Position numbers and translations under genes: made by a program
Part shown: positions 17,506 to 27,490 of the stretch, piece by piece
How the letters are laid out: every line of letters begins with the position of its first letter
Position numbering within the stretch: the stretch's first letter is position 1
Notes under the pieces: model-generated
The model's database searches: none
Seen by the model: only the letters and a program-made list of their open reading frames with translations
What the model was told of the DNA's origin: nothing
Assembly: GCA_023251135.1 (NCBI GenBank)
Contig: JAHEZJ010000005.1
Span: 1-64,000, forward strand
Origin: Flavobacterium sp.
GTDB lineage: Bacteria; Bacteroidota; Bacteroidia; Flavobacteriales; Flavobacteriaceae
DNA length: 64,000 bases
Direction: 5' to 3'

Positions 17506-20277
17506 TTACATCACTAATTGTTTGTTTGAAGGTGCAAACTTAGTCAAATTAATTCCTTCAACTGCAGTTGTATACTCTTCTAATGTTGGAGTTCTACCCA
17601 AAATTGTAGACAATACCACTACTGGTGTAGAAGAAAGTAAAGACTCTCCTTTTTTACCATCTGTATCCTCTACAACTCTTCCCTGGAACAAACGTGTAGA
17701 AGTTGCCATTACGGTATCTCCTTTTGCTGCTTTTTCCTGGTTCCCCATACAAAGGTTACATCCCGGGCGCTCTAAATACAACATGTTTTCGTATTCTGTA
17801 CGTGCTGCACCTTTTGGAGCACTATCATCAAATTCAAAACCGGAATATCTTTGTAAAACTTCCCAGTCTCCTTCTGCTTTCAACTCGTCTACGATATTGT
17901 AGGTAGGCGGCGCAACAACCAAAGGTGCATTAAATTCAACTTTTCCTGTTTGTGCTTCTACGTTTTTCAACATTTGAGCAAGGATTTTCATATCGCCTTT
18001 GTGTACCATACAAGATCCGATAAATCCAAGATCCACTTTTTTCACTCCTCCATAGAACGATAAAGGTCTGATGGTATCGTGCGTATATCGTTTAGAAACA
18101 TCAGCATTGTTTACGTCCGGATCTGCGATCATTGGCTCAGCAATCAGATCCAAATCAACTACCACTTCAGCGTAGTATTTTGCATTGGCATCCGGCGTTA
18201 AAGCTGGTTTCTCAGAAGTTCTGATTTCTTCAATTCTCTTATTTGCTTTGTTGATTAACCCCTGAAGAACACGTTTTTCATTGTCCATTCCTTTGTCGAT
18301 CATGATCTGGATTCTGCCTTTTGCAATTTCCAATGATTCGATTAAAGTATCATCCTCAGAAATACAGATAGAAGCTTTTGCTTTCATCTCTGCAGTCCAG
18401 TCTGTAAAGGTAAACGCCTGGTCAGCAGTAAGTGTTCCGATATGAACCTCAATAATTCTACCCTGGAATACATTCTCTCCACCAAACTGATGTAACATCT
18501 GAGCCTGAGTAGCATGAACCACATCACGGAAATCCATATACCCTTTCATGTCTCCTTTGAACGTTACTTTTACAGATTCCGGAATTGGCATTGAAGCCTC
18601 ACCTGTAGCAAGTGCAAGAGCAACTGTTCCTGAGTCAGCACCAAAAGCAACTCCTTTAGACATTCTGGTATGTGAGTCACCACCAATAATGATCGCCCAC
18701 TCATCAATCGTAATATCGTTAAGAACTTTGTGAATTACATCGGTCATTGCATGGTAAACTCCTTTCGGGTCACGAGCAGTAATCAAACCGAAATCGTTCA
18801 TAAATTTCATCAATTTAGGAATGTTTGCCTGCGCTTTTTTATCCCAAACCGAAGCAGTGTGACAACCAGATTGGTAAGCACCATCAACGATTGGTGAAAT
18901 TATAGTTGCTGCCATAGATTCTAACTCCTGAGCCGTCATAAGACCCGTTGTATCTTGCGAACCTACGATATTAACTTCAACACGAACATCTGAACCTGCG
19001 TGCAGTACTTTTCCTGGTGTTGTACCTACTGCATTTCTGTTGAAGATTTTCTCTACAGCGGTAAGACCTTGTCCTTCAATAGATATTTCTTTTGACGGAG
19101 CAAATACAACCGGAGCTGTAACCCCTAAAGTTTTCGCTGCAAATGTTTGAAGTTTTTTACCAAATACGATAGCATAAGAACCACCTGCTTTGATAAATTC
19201 CATTTTTTGAGGAGTAAATGCTTTCGAAATGTCGATCAATTCCTGATCTCCATTGTACAGCTTTTTCTCTTTAATATTGATTGTTAAAACTGTTCCTGTA
19301 GCAATAGAATACGTTTGTTCCAAAATTGGTTCGTCATTTTCATTACGAACAATATTTCCTTCAGCATCAACCTTTTTTACCCAGTTTTTAAGGTCAAGAC
19401 CAATACCACCAGTAACATCAACAGTCGTTAAGAAAATTGGAGAAATACCATTTGTACCTCCAACAATTGGAGCGATATTTACGAATGGAATGTATGGGCT
19501 TGCTTGTTTTCCTGTCCAAAGTGCTACGTTATTTACACCTGACATTCTTGAAGATCCCACTCCCATTGTTCCTTTTTCGGCAATTAACATTACGCTTTTA
19601 TCAGGATGTTGTGCCTGCAAAGCTCTAATTTCCTGCTGTGCTTGTGGCGTAATCATACATTGCCCGTGAAGTTCACGATCTGAACGTGAGTGCGCCTGAT
19701 TTCCCGGAGAAAGTAAATCGGTTGAGATATCTCCTTCACCAGCGATAAAAGTAACCACTTTAATTTCGTCTGCTACTTCAGGAAGTTTTGTAAAGAATTC
19801 TGCCTGTGCATAGCTCTCCAAAATTTCTTTCGCAACTTCATTATTATTTTTAAACGCTTCTACCAAACGAGCTGTATCTGCTTCGTAAAGGAAAACCTGT
19901 GTTTTAAGAACTTTTGCAGCCTCTTTTGCAATAGCAACATCACTACCTAAAGCCAAATCAAGCAGTACCTTAATAGAAGGACCACCTTTCATGTGAGACA
20001 ATAATTCAAAAGCAAAAGCAGGAGTAATTTCGTTTACTACAGCTTCACCAAGAATAATTTCTTTTAAAAACTCAGCCTTTTCACCTGCAGCACTTGTAGT
20101 ACCAGGCAAAGTATTGTAAATAAAAAATTTAAGAGAATCTTCTCTATATGGATTGTTTACATCCTTAATCTGCGAAATGATTTCACTTACTAATTCTGCA
20201 CCATCGATTGGTTTTGGATGAAGACCCTGGCCTTTTCTTTCCTCGATCTCTTTAATGTAATCTTGATAAGTATTCAT
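17506..20277 (-). CDS. acnB: Bifunctional aconitate hydratase 2 / 2-methylisocitrate dehydratase
   Basis: Second aconitase, 923 aa, of the AcnB type, with the N-terminal HEAT-like helical domain (about residues 1-160) and the swivel domain ahead of the catalytic domains, a different domain order from AcnA. Cluster-binding cysteines are visible in GFIGSCMVHKGD and GCNLCMGNQE near the C-terminus. AcnB enzymes act in the TCA cycle and can also hydrate 2-methylaconitate. The gene has its own -7-like box at 20310-20317 and its own terminator. Confidence 0.95.
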   Translation of the reverse strand: MNTYQDYIKEIEERKGQGLHPKPIDGAELVSEIISQIKDVNNPYREDSLKFFIYNTLPGTTSAAGEKAEFLKEIILGEAVVNEITPAFAFELLSHMKGGPSIKVLLDLALGSDVAIAKEAAKVLKTQVFLYEADTARLVEAFKNNNEVAKEILESYAQAEFFTKLPEVADEIKVVTFIAGEGDISTDLLSPGNQAHSRSDRELHGQCMITPQAQQEIRALQAQHPDKSVMLIAEKGTMGVGSSRMSGVNNVALWTGKQASPYIPFVNIAPIVGGTNGISPIFLTTVDVTGGIGLDLKNWVKKVDAEGNIVRNENDEPILEQTYSIATGTVLTINIKEKKLYNGDQELIDISKAFTPQKMEFIKAGGSYAIVFGKKLQTFAAKTLGVTAPVVFAPSKEISIEGQGLTAVEKIFNRNAVGTTPGKVLHAGSDVRVEVNIVGSQDTTGLMTAQELESMAATIISPIVDGAYQSGCHTASVWDKKAQANIPKLMKFMNDFGLITARDPKGVYHAMTDVIHKVLNDITIDEWAIIIGGDSHTRMSKGVAFGADSGTVALALATGEASMPIPESVKVTFKGDMKGYMDFRDVVHATQAQMLHQFGGENVFQGRIIEVHIGTLTADQAFTFTDWTAEMKAKASICISEDDTLIESLEIAKGRIQIMIDKGMDNEKRVLQGLINKANKRIEEIRTSEKPALTPDANAKYYAEVVVDLDLIAEPMIADPDVNNADVSKRYTHDTIRPLSFYGGVKKVDLGFIGSCMVHKGDMKILAQMLKNVEAQTGKVEFNAPLVVAPPTYNIVDELKAEGDWEVLQRYSGFEFDDSAPKGAARTEYENMLYLERPGCNLCMGNQEKAAKGDTVMATSTRLFQGRVVEDTDGKKGESLLSSTPVVVLSTILGRTPTLEEYTTAVEGINLTKFAPSNKQLVM

Positions 20278-20309
20278 AATATTATAGAAGTCTTTTTATT
20301 TTTTGTTTG

Positions 20310-20317
20310 CAAATTTA
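20310..20317 (-). promoter_or_regulatory. Putative -7 box of acnB
   Basis: On the minus strand the sequence reads TAAATTTG, matching TAnnTTTG, 32 bases ahead of the acnB start codon. No TTG at -33 spacing was seen. Confidence 0.4.
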
Positions 20318-20674
20318 GCTATTAAAGCCGAGAATTAAAAAAAATATAACAGAAGTCGCCTTTTCAAAAATTATTATTGCTAAAAAACAATTTTCGTTGC
20401 TTATTTTTGCCAAAATTCCAATTTTTTATTAAAAAACTGAATTATTACTATTTTAAAATCCTTTCTTTAGCAAAGTCGAAATTCGTTGTTATAAACGAAG
20501 TGAGATTTTACTTCCGCTTTAACAAAGAACCTTTCTAAATAAGCAATTACAACGTTATAGTAGCGCTTTTTTCCCTCCTTTTTTTTTCATTTTAAAACAT
20601 CATTTGTCCGCGTTACCCTTTTCCGTGATTCAAAAAAAAAGTAAAATAAAAAACCTGTAATTCAAATTCTTTAA
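20318..20674. other. Divergent intergenic region between acnB and the XrtN operon
   Basis: AT-rich spacer with several poly-A and poly-T runs. Apart from the -7 boxes at either end, nothing recognisable was seen: no ORF with coding character, no tRNA and no strong hairpin. Confidence 0.5.
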
Positions 20675-20682
20675 TAACTTTG
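20675..20682 (+). promoter_or_regulatory. Putative -7 box of the XrtN operon
   Basis: TAACTTTG matches TAnnTTTG and lies 31 bases upstream of the start codon of the VIT-domain gene. The -33 element is not evident. Confidence 0.45.
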
Positions 20683-20713
20683 CAATTCAAAGTACTTTTA
20701 AATAAATACAACT

Positions 20714-23206
20714 ATGAAAAACAAACTAGCCGCTTTCGAACTTTACACTCAAAAAACCGGAGTGACCATTGGTTTAATCGCAACCTTTTTCAGCAGCCTT
20801 TTCCTGATTGTTGCCCTTATCTCTAAAGAATTCCGATTTCATGATTTTGAAACAATTGCTATACCCAGCCTTATAGCTGAATTTGTATATGGAATTGTTC
20901 TTTCGTTTATGATCTTAAAAAACAAAGAAACTTATATTCACCTGACTCCTTTTTTAATCCTGAACTGGTTTATCGGATGTTTCTCTTTAAATATCCTTGT
21001 TCCTATTTTCCATGATCTTCAAATATGGGTTTACTTGGCCACGCTGTTTTTTTGTCTGTCTAATTTTTTCATCTACAACAAAGCAGACGAAAACCGAAGC
21101 CGATCTGTCTCCTTTTTCATAAATGGATTATCTTTTGGTATCATCTTGTATTTTGCAATTTACCTGATTCCGATCATGCCATTTTCTTTCATGGCCATTA
21201 TAGTTTTAGGGTTAGGATTTTACGGATTAGTCCCTGCATTGGTTCTTGTCATCCATCTGATAACAATGGCTCGCTATCTTAATCGAAATAAGAATTACAC
21301 CCTTGCTTTTGGCGCCGGTTTCTTAGTTGTACTCCTGAGCTTAACTTTTTTCGCAATTGGATTGCGTATCGAAAGCAATAAAATAGTACAATCGGCTGCA
21401 ATCAGCTCCTTTGATCAGAATGAGAACTTACCGCGTTATATTTCGATATCTCAGAATTTAAAACCTAACTTTTTCAATGAGATATTATTAAAAAAAGACA
21501 TCGTCTACATTCCGCTTCATGACCTCTTTTCTTTTAACCGTTTTGGTTCCTTCAGCACTAAACAATTCAATGAGGAAAAAATACACAATCCGTTTATATC
21601 TGTTGCGTATCTGTTCTGTAAAGACCTGAATATCCACAATGATGACAAAATCAATATACTAAAATCAAACTTTGACAAACGATTAGAAACTGAAGAACAA
21701 CTGTGGAGCGGCAAAAGTTTATTTACCAAAACCATTAAGGAAGATGTAAAACTGTACCCTGACGCGCATCTGGCTTATACTGAAGTTACCATGAAGATTG
21801 CCTGCCCCGAAGATACCTGGAGGGATCAGGAGGCTATTTATTCTTTCCAATTACCGGAAGGTTCTGTTGCAACCTCATTGTCACTATGGGTAAACGGAGT
21901 TGAAAGAAAAGGGGTTTTGACTACGAAAGAGAAAGCGAAGGCGGCCTATAATCAAATTGTAGGTGTAGAAAGCCGTGATCCGTCTTTAATGCAATGGAAA
22001 GAGGGAAATAAAGTCGTGGTTAGAGTTTTTCCTATCAATGCCAGGACTCCGCGAACTTTTAAATGTGGTTTTACAACTCCTTTAAAAGTGGAAGACAACC
22101 AAATGAAATACCAGAGTCTTTCTATTAAAGGACCAAACATTTCGAATGCCGAAACGATATCACGAATTCAAAGCGTTGGAAGTACAAAAATTGAAACCAG
22201 CAAAGATTTTGAACGAAACAAAGGCCATTACATCAATCAATCAAAAGGATTAGACCATTGGGAAGCCTATATGCCGCTCACCAAAGCCTCAAACTCATTC
22301 GCATGGAAAAACAAAGTTTACGAAGTAAAGAACATTCAAAAAACGACAGTTCCCTTTACTCCTTCAGAAATTATACTGGACTTAAACAGCAGCTGGACAA
22401 CCAAACAAATAGAATCGTATGTGAATTTAAACAAAACCAACTTATTTGTTTTTATAAATGACGAAAAGAAAGAAATCAACAAAGACAATTTTAGAGCCCT
22501 TGCCTTAGAGTTTGAAGATCTTCATTATTCTTTGCTACCTCTTTATAAAATGGCCAAAAACAGTTTAATCGTTACCAAATGCGGTACGTTCTCTGCCAAT
22601 TTTGAGGAGCTTGAAGATTGCAATTATTTAAAAAGGATCAAAACCGAAACAAAGCCGAAAAATTTAAAAGTAATTAATATTTCATCCGATATTAATCCGT
22701 TTTGGCAAACGGTAAAAGAACAAAAATATGTCGATTACTTCCAGACCAGTTTAAGAAACAGCTTAGAACTGATTGATAAAAAACAATTTGTATTGTTTAA
22801 AACAGCACCGAATGCGGTGAATATCGAAGCTGCCAATATTGTGATTACAGAAAACCCTCAAACCAATATTCCTAAAAAAAGTGGGCCGGATCACATCTAC
22901 AGAATGTACGCTTTTGGAAAAGTACTTGAAGAACAGGTGAAAATTCAAAACGATACTTTAGTGCAAAATCAATATGTCGATTTAGCCAAAGATGCCAATA
23001 TTGTTACCCCGATATCTTCCCTAATTGTTCTTGAAACTGATGAAGATTACAAAAATAACGGCATTGAGAAAAACGTTGATACTCTTGGAAATGCTTCTGT
23101 GAATAATGACGGCGCTGTTCCTGAACCTCATGAATGGCTAATGATTATTCTGGGATCGACAATCCTTTTCTTTTATTACAGAAAACACAAAAAGCAAACG
23201 ATTTAA
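20714..23206 (+). CDS. XrtN-system VIT domain protein (exosortase substrate)
   Basis: Membrane protein of 830 aa. About seven hydrophobic helices occupy residues 17-215. A VIT (vault/inter-alpha-trypsin) domain follows at about 335-450, with the recognisable string SRDPSLMQWKEGNKVVVRVF, and then a long region of unknown fold. The C-terminus is a PEP-CTERM-like sorting tail: PEPHEW, a short hydrophobic helix, then basic residues (RKHKKQ). Such tails are recognised by exosortases, and the next gene, overlapping by 1 base (TAATG), encodes one. A VIT protein paired one-to-one with exosortase N is the known arrangement of the XrtN system; the biological role of the pair is not known. Confidence 0.85.
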   Translation: MKNKLAAFELYTQKTGVTIGLIATFFSSLFLIVALISKEFRFHDFETIAIPSLIAEFVYGIVLSFMILKNKETYIHLTPFLILNWFIGCFSLNILVPIFHDLQIWVYLATLFFCLSNFFIYNKADENRSRSVSFFINGLSFGIILYFAIYLIPIMPFSFMAIIVLGLGFYGLVPALVLVIHLITMARYLNRNKNYTLAFGAGFLVVLLSLTFFAIGLRIESNKIVQSAAISSFDQNENLPRYISISQNLKPNFFNEILLKKDIVYIPLHDLFSFNRFGSFSTKQFNEEKIHNPFISVAYLFCKDLNIHNDDKINILKSNFDKRLETEEQLWSGKSLFTKTIKEDVKLYPDAHLAYTEVTMKIACPEDTWRDQEAIYSFQLPEGSVATSLSLWVNGVERKGVLTTKEKAKAAYNQIVGVESRDPSLMQWKEGNKVVVRVFPINARTPRTFKCGFTTPLKVEDNQMKYQSLSIKGPNISNAETISRIQSVGSTKIETSKDFERNKGHYINQSKGLDHWEAYMPLTKASNSFAWKNKVYEVKNIQKTTVPFTPSEIILDLNSSWTTKQIESYVNLNKTNLFVFINDEKKEINKDNFRALALEFEDLHYSLLPLYKMAKNSLIVTKCGTFSANFEELEDCNYLKRIKTETKPKNLKVINISSDINPFWQTVKEQKYVDYFQTSLRNSLELIDKKQFVLFKTAPNAVNIEAANIVITENPQTNIPKKSGPDHIYRMYAFGKVLEEQVKIQNDTLVQNQYVDLAKDANIVTPISSLIVLETDEDYKNNGIEKNVDTLGNASVNNDGAVPEPHEWLMIILGSTILFFYYRKHKKQTI

Positions 23207-24453
23207 TGAAATCATTTTTATTTCAATACCAAAATGCCATTGCGATCCTGACGCTGCTGCTATTATTGGGTATCAACTTTGATATCGTCCGCTCTGGTTT
23301 GGACCGCAATCTTTTTGGAATTTCATTTTCAATAGTCTTATTCGTTATCGGGGGTAGAAAAACGTCATTTAATATGAACTACCCCCTTTTGGGATTGATT
23401 CTTTTATTAGAATTCATAAGCTATCGGCTGCACACCAAATCGCTGCATTTTTTAGCATTGGCGTTATCGGCCTGTTTTCTGTTTTACAGTCTTACGAGAA
23501 AATTTTCGTTTATTGCTTTTATTTGCGTTCTGTTATTCTCCTCACTGTTTACTACCTTTTTTGATTATTTGACCGTCGAAATTAAACAGACACTTTGTTA
23601 CGGGGTCTATTTAACGTTAAAAAATTTCATTCCTATTACCAAAATCGAAGGTGTTAATTTCTACATCGATAATGCAAAAATCACCATCGACACTGCCTGC
23701 ATGGGATTGTCGATGTTTAAAACCGGGTTACTTGTTGGTGCTTTTTTATTGACTTTGGAAGAACGCAAGCAGCATAAATATTACAACGTAAAACAAATCT
23801 TCCTCTTCTGTTTTGTAATGATTTTACTCAATATCATTTCGAATTATTTCAGAATCATCGTTTTAATTTTAGTCGATTGTACCGAAGAAAACACTTTACA
23901 TCATAGCATTGGCTTACTCTGTTTTGTCTTTTATCAAATCATACCCTTGTTGTTTTTAATACGCTTTTTCAAACCTAATCAGGAAGAAATCGCCAGCCGT
24001 CCGGCTTCTGGAAAATTTGCTTTTTTTCCAATTGCCATCGCTTTTTTAATACTATTGGCAACTAGTTTAGAAATCAAAAAAGAACCAAAACATAACTTAC
24101 TTGAAAATCTGAATACAACATACGATACCACGAAAGGAATCTGGGTTACCAATGAAGTTTTTAAAATTGCAACTCCCGAAAAGCTTATTTACATTAAAAC
24201 GCCCTCTCACAATCCTTTGATTTGCTGGACCGGAAATGGTTATAAAGTAATCGAATCTAAAGTGATTCAAAAAAACAATGAAGAAATCTGTTTTGTCCGC
24301 ATGGAGAAAAACCAGGTACAGTATTACTCGTATTGGTGGTACGAATGCGATGGCAAAAAATACACCTCTCTTGTCGAGGTACTTTTCATAAAACTTTTGT
24401 ACAATAAACCTGTTCGCTTGATAAACGAAACCAGCCGTACAAAATTGATATAA
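23206..24453 (+). CDS. xrtN: Exosortase N (XrtN)
   Basis: Polytopic membrane transpeptidase-like enzyme of 415 aa. The exosortase catalytic triad is visible: Cys in DTACMGLSMF, Arg in NYFRIIVLIL and His in HHSIGLLCF. The C-terminal part (about 300-415) resembles the EpsI-like domain often fused to exosortases. The start at 23206 was chosen because it overlaps the stop of the VIT gene (TAATG) and directly precedes the first membrane helix; the frame also opens earlier, inside that gene. It presumably processes the C-terminal tail of its neighbour. Confidence 0.88.
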   Translation: MKSFLFQYQNAIAILTLLLLLGINFDIVRSGLDRNLFGISFSIVLFVIGGRKTSFNMNYPLLGLILLLEFISYRLHTKSLHFLALALSACFLFYSLTRKFSFIAFICVLLFSSLFTTFFDYLTVEIKQTLCYGVYLTLKNFIPITKIEGVNFYIDNAKITIDTACMGLSMFKTGLLVGAFLLTLEERKQHKYYNVKQIFLFCFVMILLNIISNYFRIIVLILVDCTEENTLHHSIGLLCFVFYQIIPLLFLIRFFKPNQEEIASRPASGKFAFFPIAIAFLILLATSLEIKKEPKHNLLENLNTTYDTTKGIWVTNEVFKIATPEKLIYIKTPSHNPLICWTGNGYKVIESKVIQKNNEEICFVRMEKNQVQYYSYWWYECDGKKYTSLVEVLFIKLLYNKPVRLINETSRTKLI

Positions 24454-24484
24454 AAAAAAAGCCTGATACAATCTGTATCAGGCT
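24454..24484 (-). terminator. Intrinsic terminator after moxR-like gene
   Basis: Perfect stem GCCTGATACA with TGTATCAGGC, loop ATC. On the minus strand it is followed by a run of nine T. It mainly serves the MoxR gene and may also end the XrtN operon. Confidence 0.85.
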
Positions 24485-24493
24485 CTATATCGT

Positions 24494-25447
24494 TTACAAC
24501 AGCTTCTGAATAATTTTTTCTTCTGTTATTCCTTCGGCATCTGCTTTATAGTTTTTAATAATTCTGTGTCTTAAAATTCCGGTTGCCACTGCTTTGACGT
24601 CTTCAATATCCGGAGAAAATTTCCCATTGAAAGCAGCATGGGCTTTTGCAGCCAAAATCAGGTTTTGAGAAGCTCTTGGCCCTGCTCCCCAGTCTAAATA
24701 ATTTTTAACGAAATCATTTGACAAAGCATTATCAGGACGTGTTTTACTTACTAAAGTTACCGCATATTCAATTACATTATCGGCTACAGGGATTCTGCGA
24801 ATCAAATGCTGAAAATCGATAATTTCCTGTGCGCTAAACAACGGATTAATGGTTGTTTTAGCATCAGAGGTCGTACGTTTCACTACCTGAACTTCTTCTT
24901 CAAAAGTTGGGTATTCCAACTTAATAGCAAACATAAAACGGTCTAACTGAGCTTCCGGTAACGGATAAGTTCCTTCCTGTTCAATTGGGTTTTGAGTCGC
25001 CAATACGAAATACGGCAAATCTAACTTATAGTTTTGCCCCGCAATGGTAACAGAACGTTCCTGCATGGCTTCCAATAAAGCGGCCTGTGTTTTAGGCGGA
25101 GTTCTGTTGATCTCATCAGCCAAAATGATGTTGGAGAAAATAGGGCCTTTGATGAATTTAAATTGTCTGTTTTCATCCAGAATCTCACTTCCCAAAATAT
25201 CCGAAGGCATTAAATCCGGCGTAAACTGAATTCTTTTAAAATCTAAACCTAAAGCCTGAGACAAAGTATTAATCATTAATGTTTTTGCCAGACCCGGAAC
25301 ACCAATCAAAAGAGCATGACCACCTGAAAATATACACAGTAAAATTTGGTCTACAACGGCATCCTGGCCTACAATAATTTTTGCTATTTCGTTTTTTAAT
25401 TCGTTTCGTTTCTGAACTAAATTATGAATTGCTGTTACGTCAGACAT
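24494..25447 (-). CDS. MoxR-family AAA+ ATPase
   Basis: Protein of 317 aa. The Walker A motif is GVPGLAKT (residues 49-56), Walker B ends in ADEINR (D111, E112), sensor 1 is LATQNP, and the C-terminal lid domain follows. MoxR ATPases act as chaperone-like factors maturing other proteins, usually next to DUF58 and von Willebrand A-domain genes. Those partners are not present here, since the neighbours are a peptidyl-prolyl isomerase and the XrtN operon. A terminator lies between it and the upstream isomerase gene. Confidence 0.92.
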   Translation of the reverse strand: MSDVTAIHNLVQKRNELKNEIAKIIVGQDAVVDQILLCIFSGGHALLIGVPGLAKTLMINTLSQALGLDFKRIQFTPDLMPSDILGSEILDENRQFKFIKGPIFSNIILADEINRTPPKTQAALLEAMQERSVTIAGQNYKLDLPYFVLATQNPIEQEGTYPLPEAQLDRFMFAIKLEYPTFEEEVQVVKRTTSDAKTTINPLFSAQEIIDFQHLIRRIPVADNVIEYAVTLVSKTRPDNALSNDFVKNYLDWGAGPRASQNLILAAKAHAAFNGKFSPDIEDVKAVATGILRHRIIKNYKADAEGITEEKIIQKLL

Positions 25448-25466
25448 TTAGATATGTTTTTAAATT

Positions 25467-25511
25467 TAAAAAGAGTTAGTATTATGAATTCATAAAACTA
25501 ACTCTTTTTCT
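25467..25511 (-). terminator. Intrinsic terminator after the isomerase gene
   Basis: Long stem AAAGAGTTAGT with ACTAACTCTTT and a 16-base partly palindromic loop, with A/T runs on both sides. It lies between the isomerase stop (25526) and the MoxR start (25447). Confidence 0.75.
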
Positions 25512-25525
25512 TTATTTAATAAAAA

Positions 25526-26959
25526 TTATTTTTTTAGCCAATTGTACACAAAGTTACAATCTCTGTACTCTCCAATAATTTTGATATAAGTATCTTTTAT
25601 TTTGTTATCAAACCATTTCGAAATTGTCGTGATCTGCTTTTCTTTCAATGCCAATTCTTTAATTTTGGTATAATCCTTAGCATAATCTGCAACGTGCTGT
25701 TCAATTCTATTGGTAACGGTAATTAGTTTGTATGTTTTTTTACCTTTATCGTCTGTATTTAAAAGCGGTTGTGAAATTTCATCGTCTTTTAAGTTAGAAA
25801 CCTGGCTGTATAAAGTCGGATCCATTTTAGTCAATTCAAAACGGGTATCCTGAGTATTTGGATTTACCAGCGTTCCTCCGTTTGCTCTTGTTTCTTTCTC
25901 GTCTGATTCTGTTCTTGCAGCATCAGCAAAAGTAATCTCCTTATTAACAATCTTGTTTCTGATGTTTGCAATTCTTTCTTTTGCTTCTTTCAACGCTGCT
26001 TCTGAAACTGTTGGAGCAATTAAAATATGACGCAATTCTACTTCCTGACCTTTAATTTTTTCAACCATTATAATATGGTATCCAAAAGTAGTTTTAAAAG
26101 GTTCTGAAATCTCTCCGGCTGCCAAACTAAAAGCAACATCTTTAAATTCTTTTACGAAAGGTGTTTTTCGGGTCATTTTATAAAAACCTCCCGTTGGTGA
26201 CGATCCCGGATCCTGTGAATACAGTACCGCTTTTGTTGCAAAACTCGATCCTTCAAGCACATCTTTTCGAATAGCATTTAATCTGTCTTTTACCTTTTGC
26301 TCATCTTCTGCCGAAACTTTAGGCTCTACCACGATTTGTGCTACTTCCATCTCTGCTCCAAAAGTTGGTAATTCGTCTTTTGGTATCTTTTTAAAGAAAT
26401 TACGAACTTCTTCCGGTGTAATTTCAACGGCGTCCACAATTTTCTTAGTCATTTCTGACGCTAATTTTTGCTCTTTTAAGATATCTGCAAAATAGGTTTT
26501 AAATTCTTCTACTGAGTTCTTTTTGTAATACGCTACAACTTTATTGATGTCACCCACCTGTTGTACCATATAATTCAATCGCTCGTCCATCATGCTTCTT
26601 ACTTCAGCATCACTTACTACGATACTGTCCTGAATTGCCTGATGTGCATACAGTTTATCTTCTAAAAGTTTCCCCAGCATTTGACATCTTGTAATGTCTT
26701 TTGTAGATCCTCCCTGTGCTGAAATTTCTAAAAATCCTTTATCAATATCTGAATCTAAAACAATATAATCTCCAACTGTAGCAATAATACCGTCAATTTT
26801 CAGCTTTTGCCCGGATGGTACTGTAAGAGCCGGTTTGCTAACTACTGTATCCTTAATAACTTCCTGAGCCGAAATAATTGAGTTGAAAAAAAATAAAAAA
26901 CACATTGTCAACACGAATTTGAAATCAATTGTTTTTAGCGATAATTTTTTTAATAACAT
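25526..26959 (-). CDS. SurA-like periplasmic peptidyl-prolyl isomerase
   Basis: Secreted protein of 477 aa with an N-terminal hydrophobic signal segment (about 12-31, ending IISAQ), a SurA-type N-terminal chaperone region (about 50-200) and two parvulin (PpiC) domains, about 205-305 (EVAQIVVEPK to FGYHIIMVEK) and 310-410 (ELRHILIAP). SurA proteins help outer-membrane proteins fold in the periplasm. The second parvulin domain is less regular at its C-terminal end. The gene appears to be transcribed alone. Confidence 0.9.
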   Translation of the reverse strand: MLLKKLSLKTIDFKFVLTMCFLFFFNSIISAQEVIKDTVVSKPALTVPSGQKLKIDGIIATVGDYIVLDSDIDKGFLEISAQGGSTKDITRCQMLGKLLEDKLYAHQAIQDSIVVSDAEVRSMMDERLNYMVQQVGDINKVVAYYKKNSVEEFKTYFADILKEQKLASEMTKKIVDAVEITPEEVRNFFKKIPKDELPTFGAEMEVAQIVVEPKVSAEDEQKVKDRLNAIRKDVLEGSSFATKAVLYSQDPGSSPTGGFYKMTRKTPFVKEFKDVAFSLAAGEISEPFKTTFGYHIIMVEKIKGQEVELRHILIAPTVSEAALKEAKERIANIRNKIVNKEITFADAARTESDEKETRANGGTLVNPNTQDTRFELTKMDPTLYSQVSNLKDDEISQPLLNTDDKGKKTYKLITVTNRIEQHVADYAKDYTKIKELALKEKQITTISKWFDNKIKDTYIKIIGEYRDCNFVYNWLKK

Positions 26960-27490
26960 TATTTAAAATTTAATTTGAATGTAAAGGTCTTGCTTTAGAA
27001 TTTCGTCTTAAACCGAACTTACTTTGAAATACTTCAGGGATATACTTCCGGAAACATTAAACAATTAAGATCTAGTTCATTTTGACTTATAACGAACAAA
27101 AATAACAATTCAATTACATAATACAACTATCAGCAATACTATTAACAAAAAATTATAGGGCTGATCTTCAATTTCAACTGAAACAGACTTCATAGCGCCG
27201 TTAAATAGCGGCGACAAACGGCGACAACTTACGATTAAACCCTGAAACAATGCGCTTTAGAAATCGCCCTTATTAAATTCTAAAGCATTAAATACGGCTG
27301 CAATAAAAAAAGTTATCCATACTACAACGTTTTCGTGGGATAACTATTTTCCTGCAAATTCAAATGAAATCAAAAAACACATACTTTAGATACGTAATTA
27401 CTAATTTAAAAGGGTATAAACTACGAATAACGCTTCTTTTTACCCCGATAGATTACAATTACAAACTTTATTAACCTATCTCAACCAATT
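26960..27490. other. Divergent intergenic region upstream of the amylase
   Basis: Spacer of 531 bases between the isomerase (minus) and the amylase (plus). Apart from a small GC-richer patch with repeated GGCGAC words at about 27209-27228, it is AT-rich. No perfect TAnnTTTG box, tRNA or coding frame was recognised. Confidence 0.5.
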
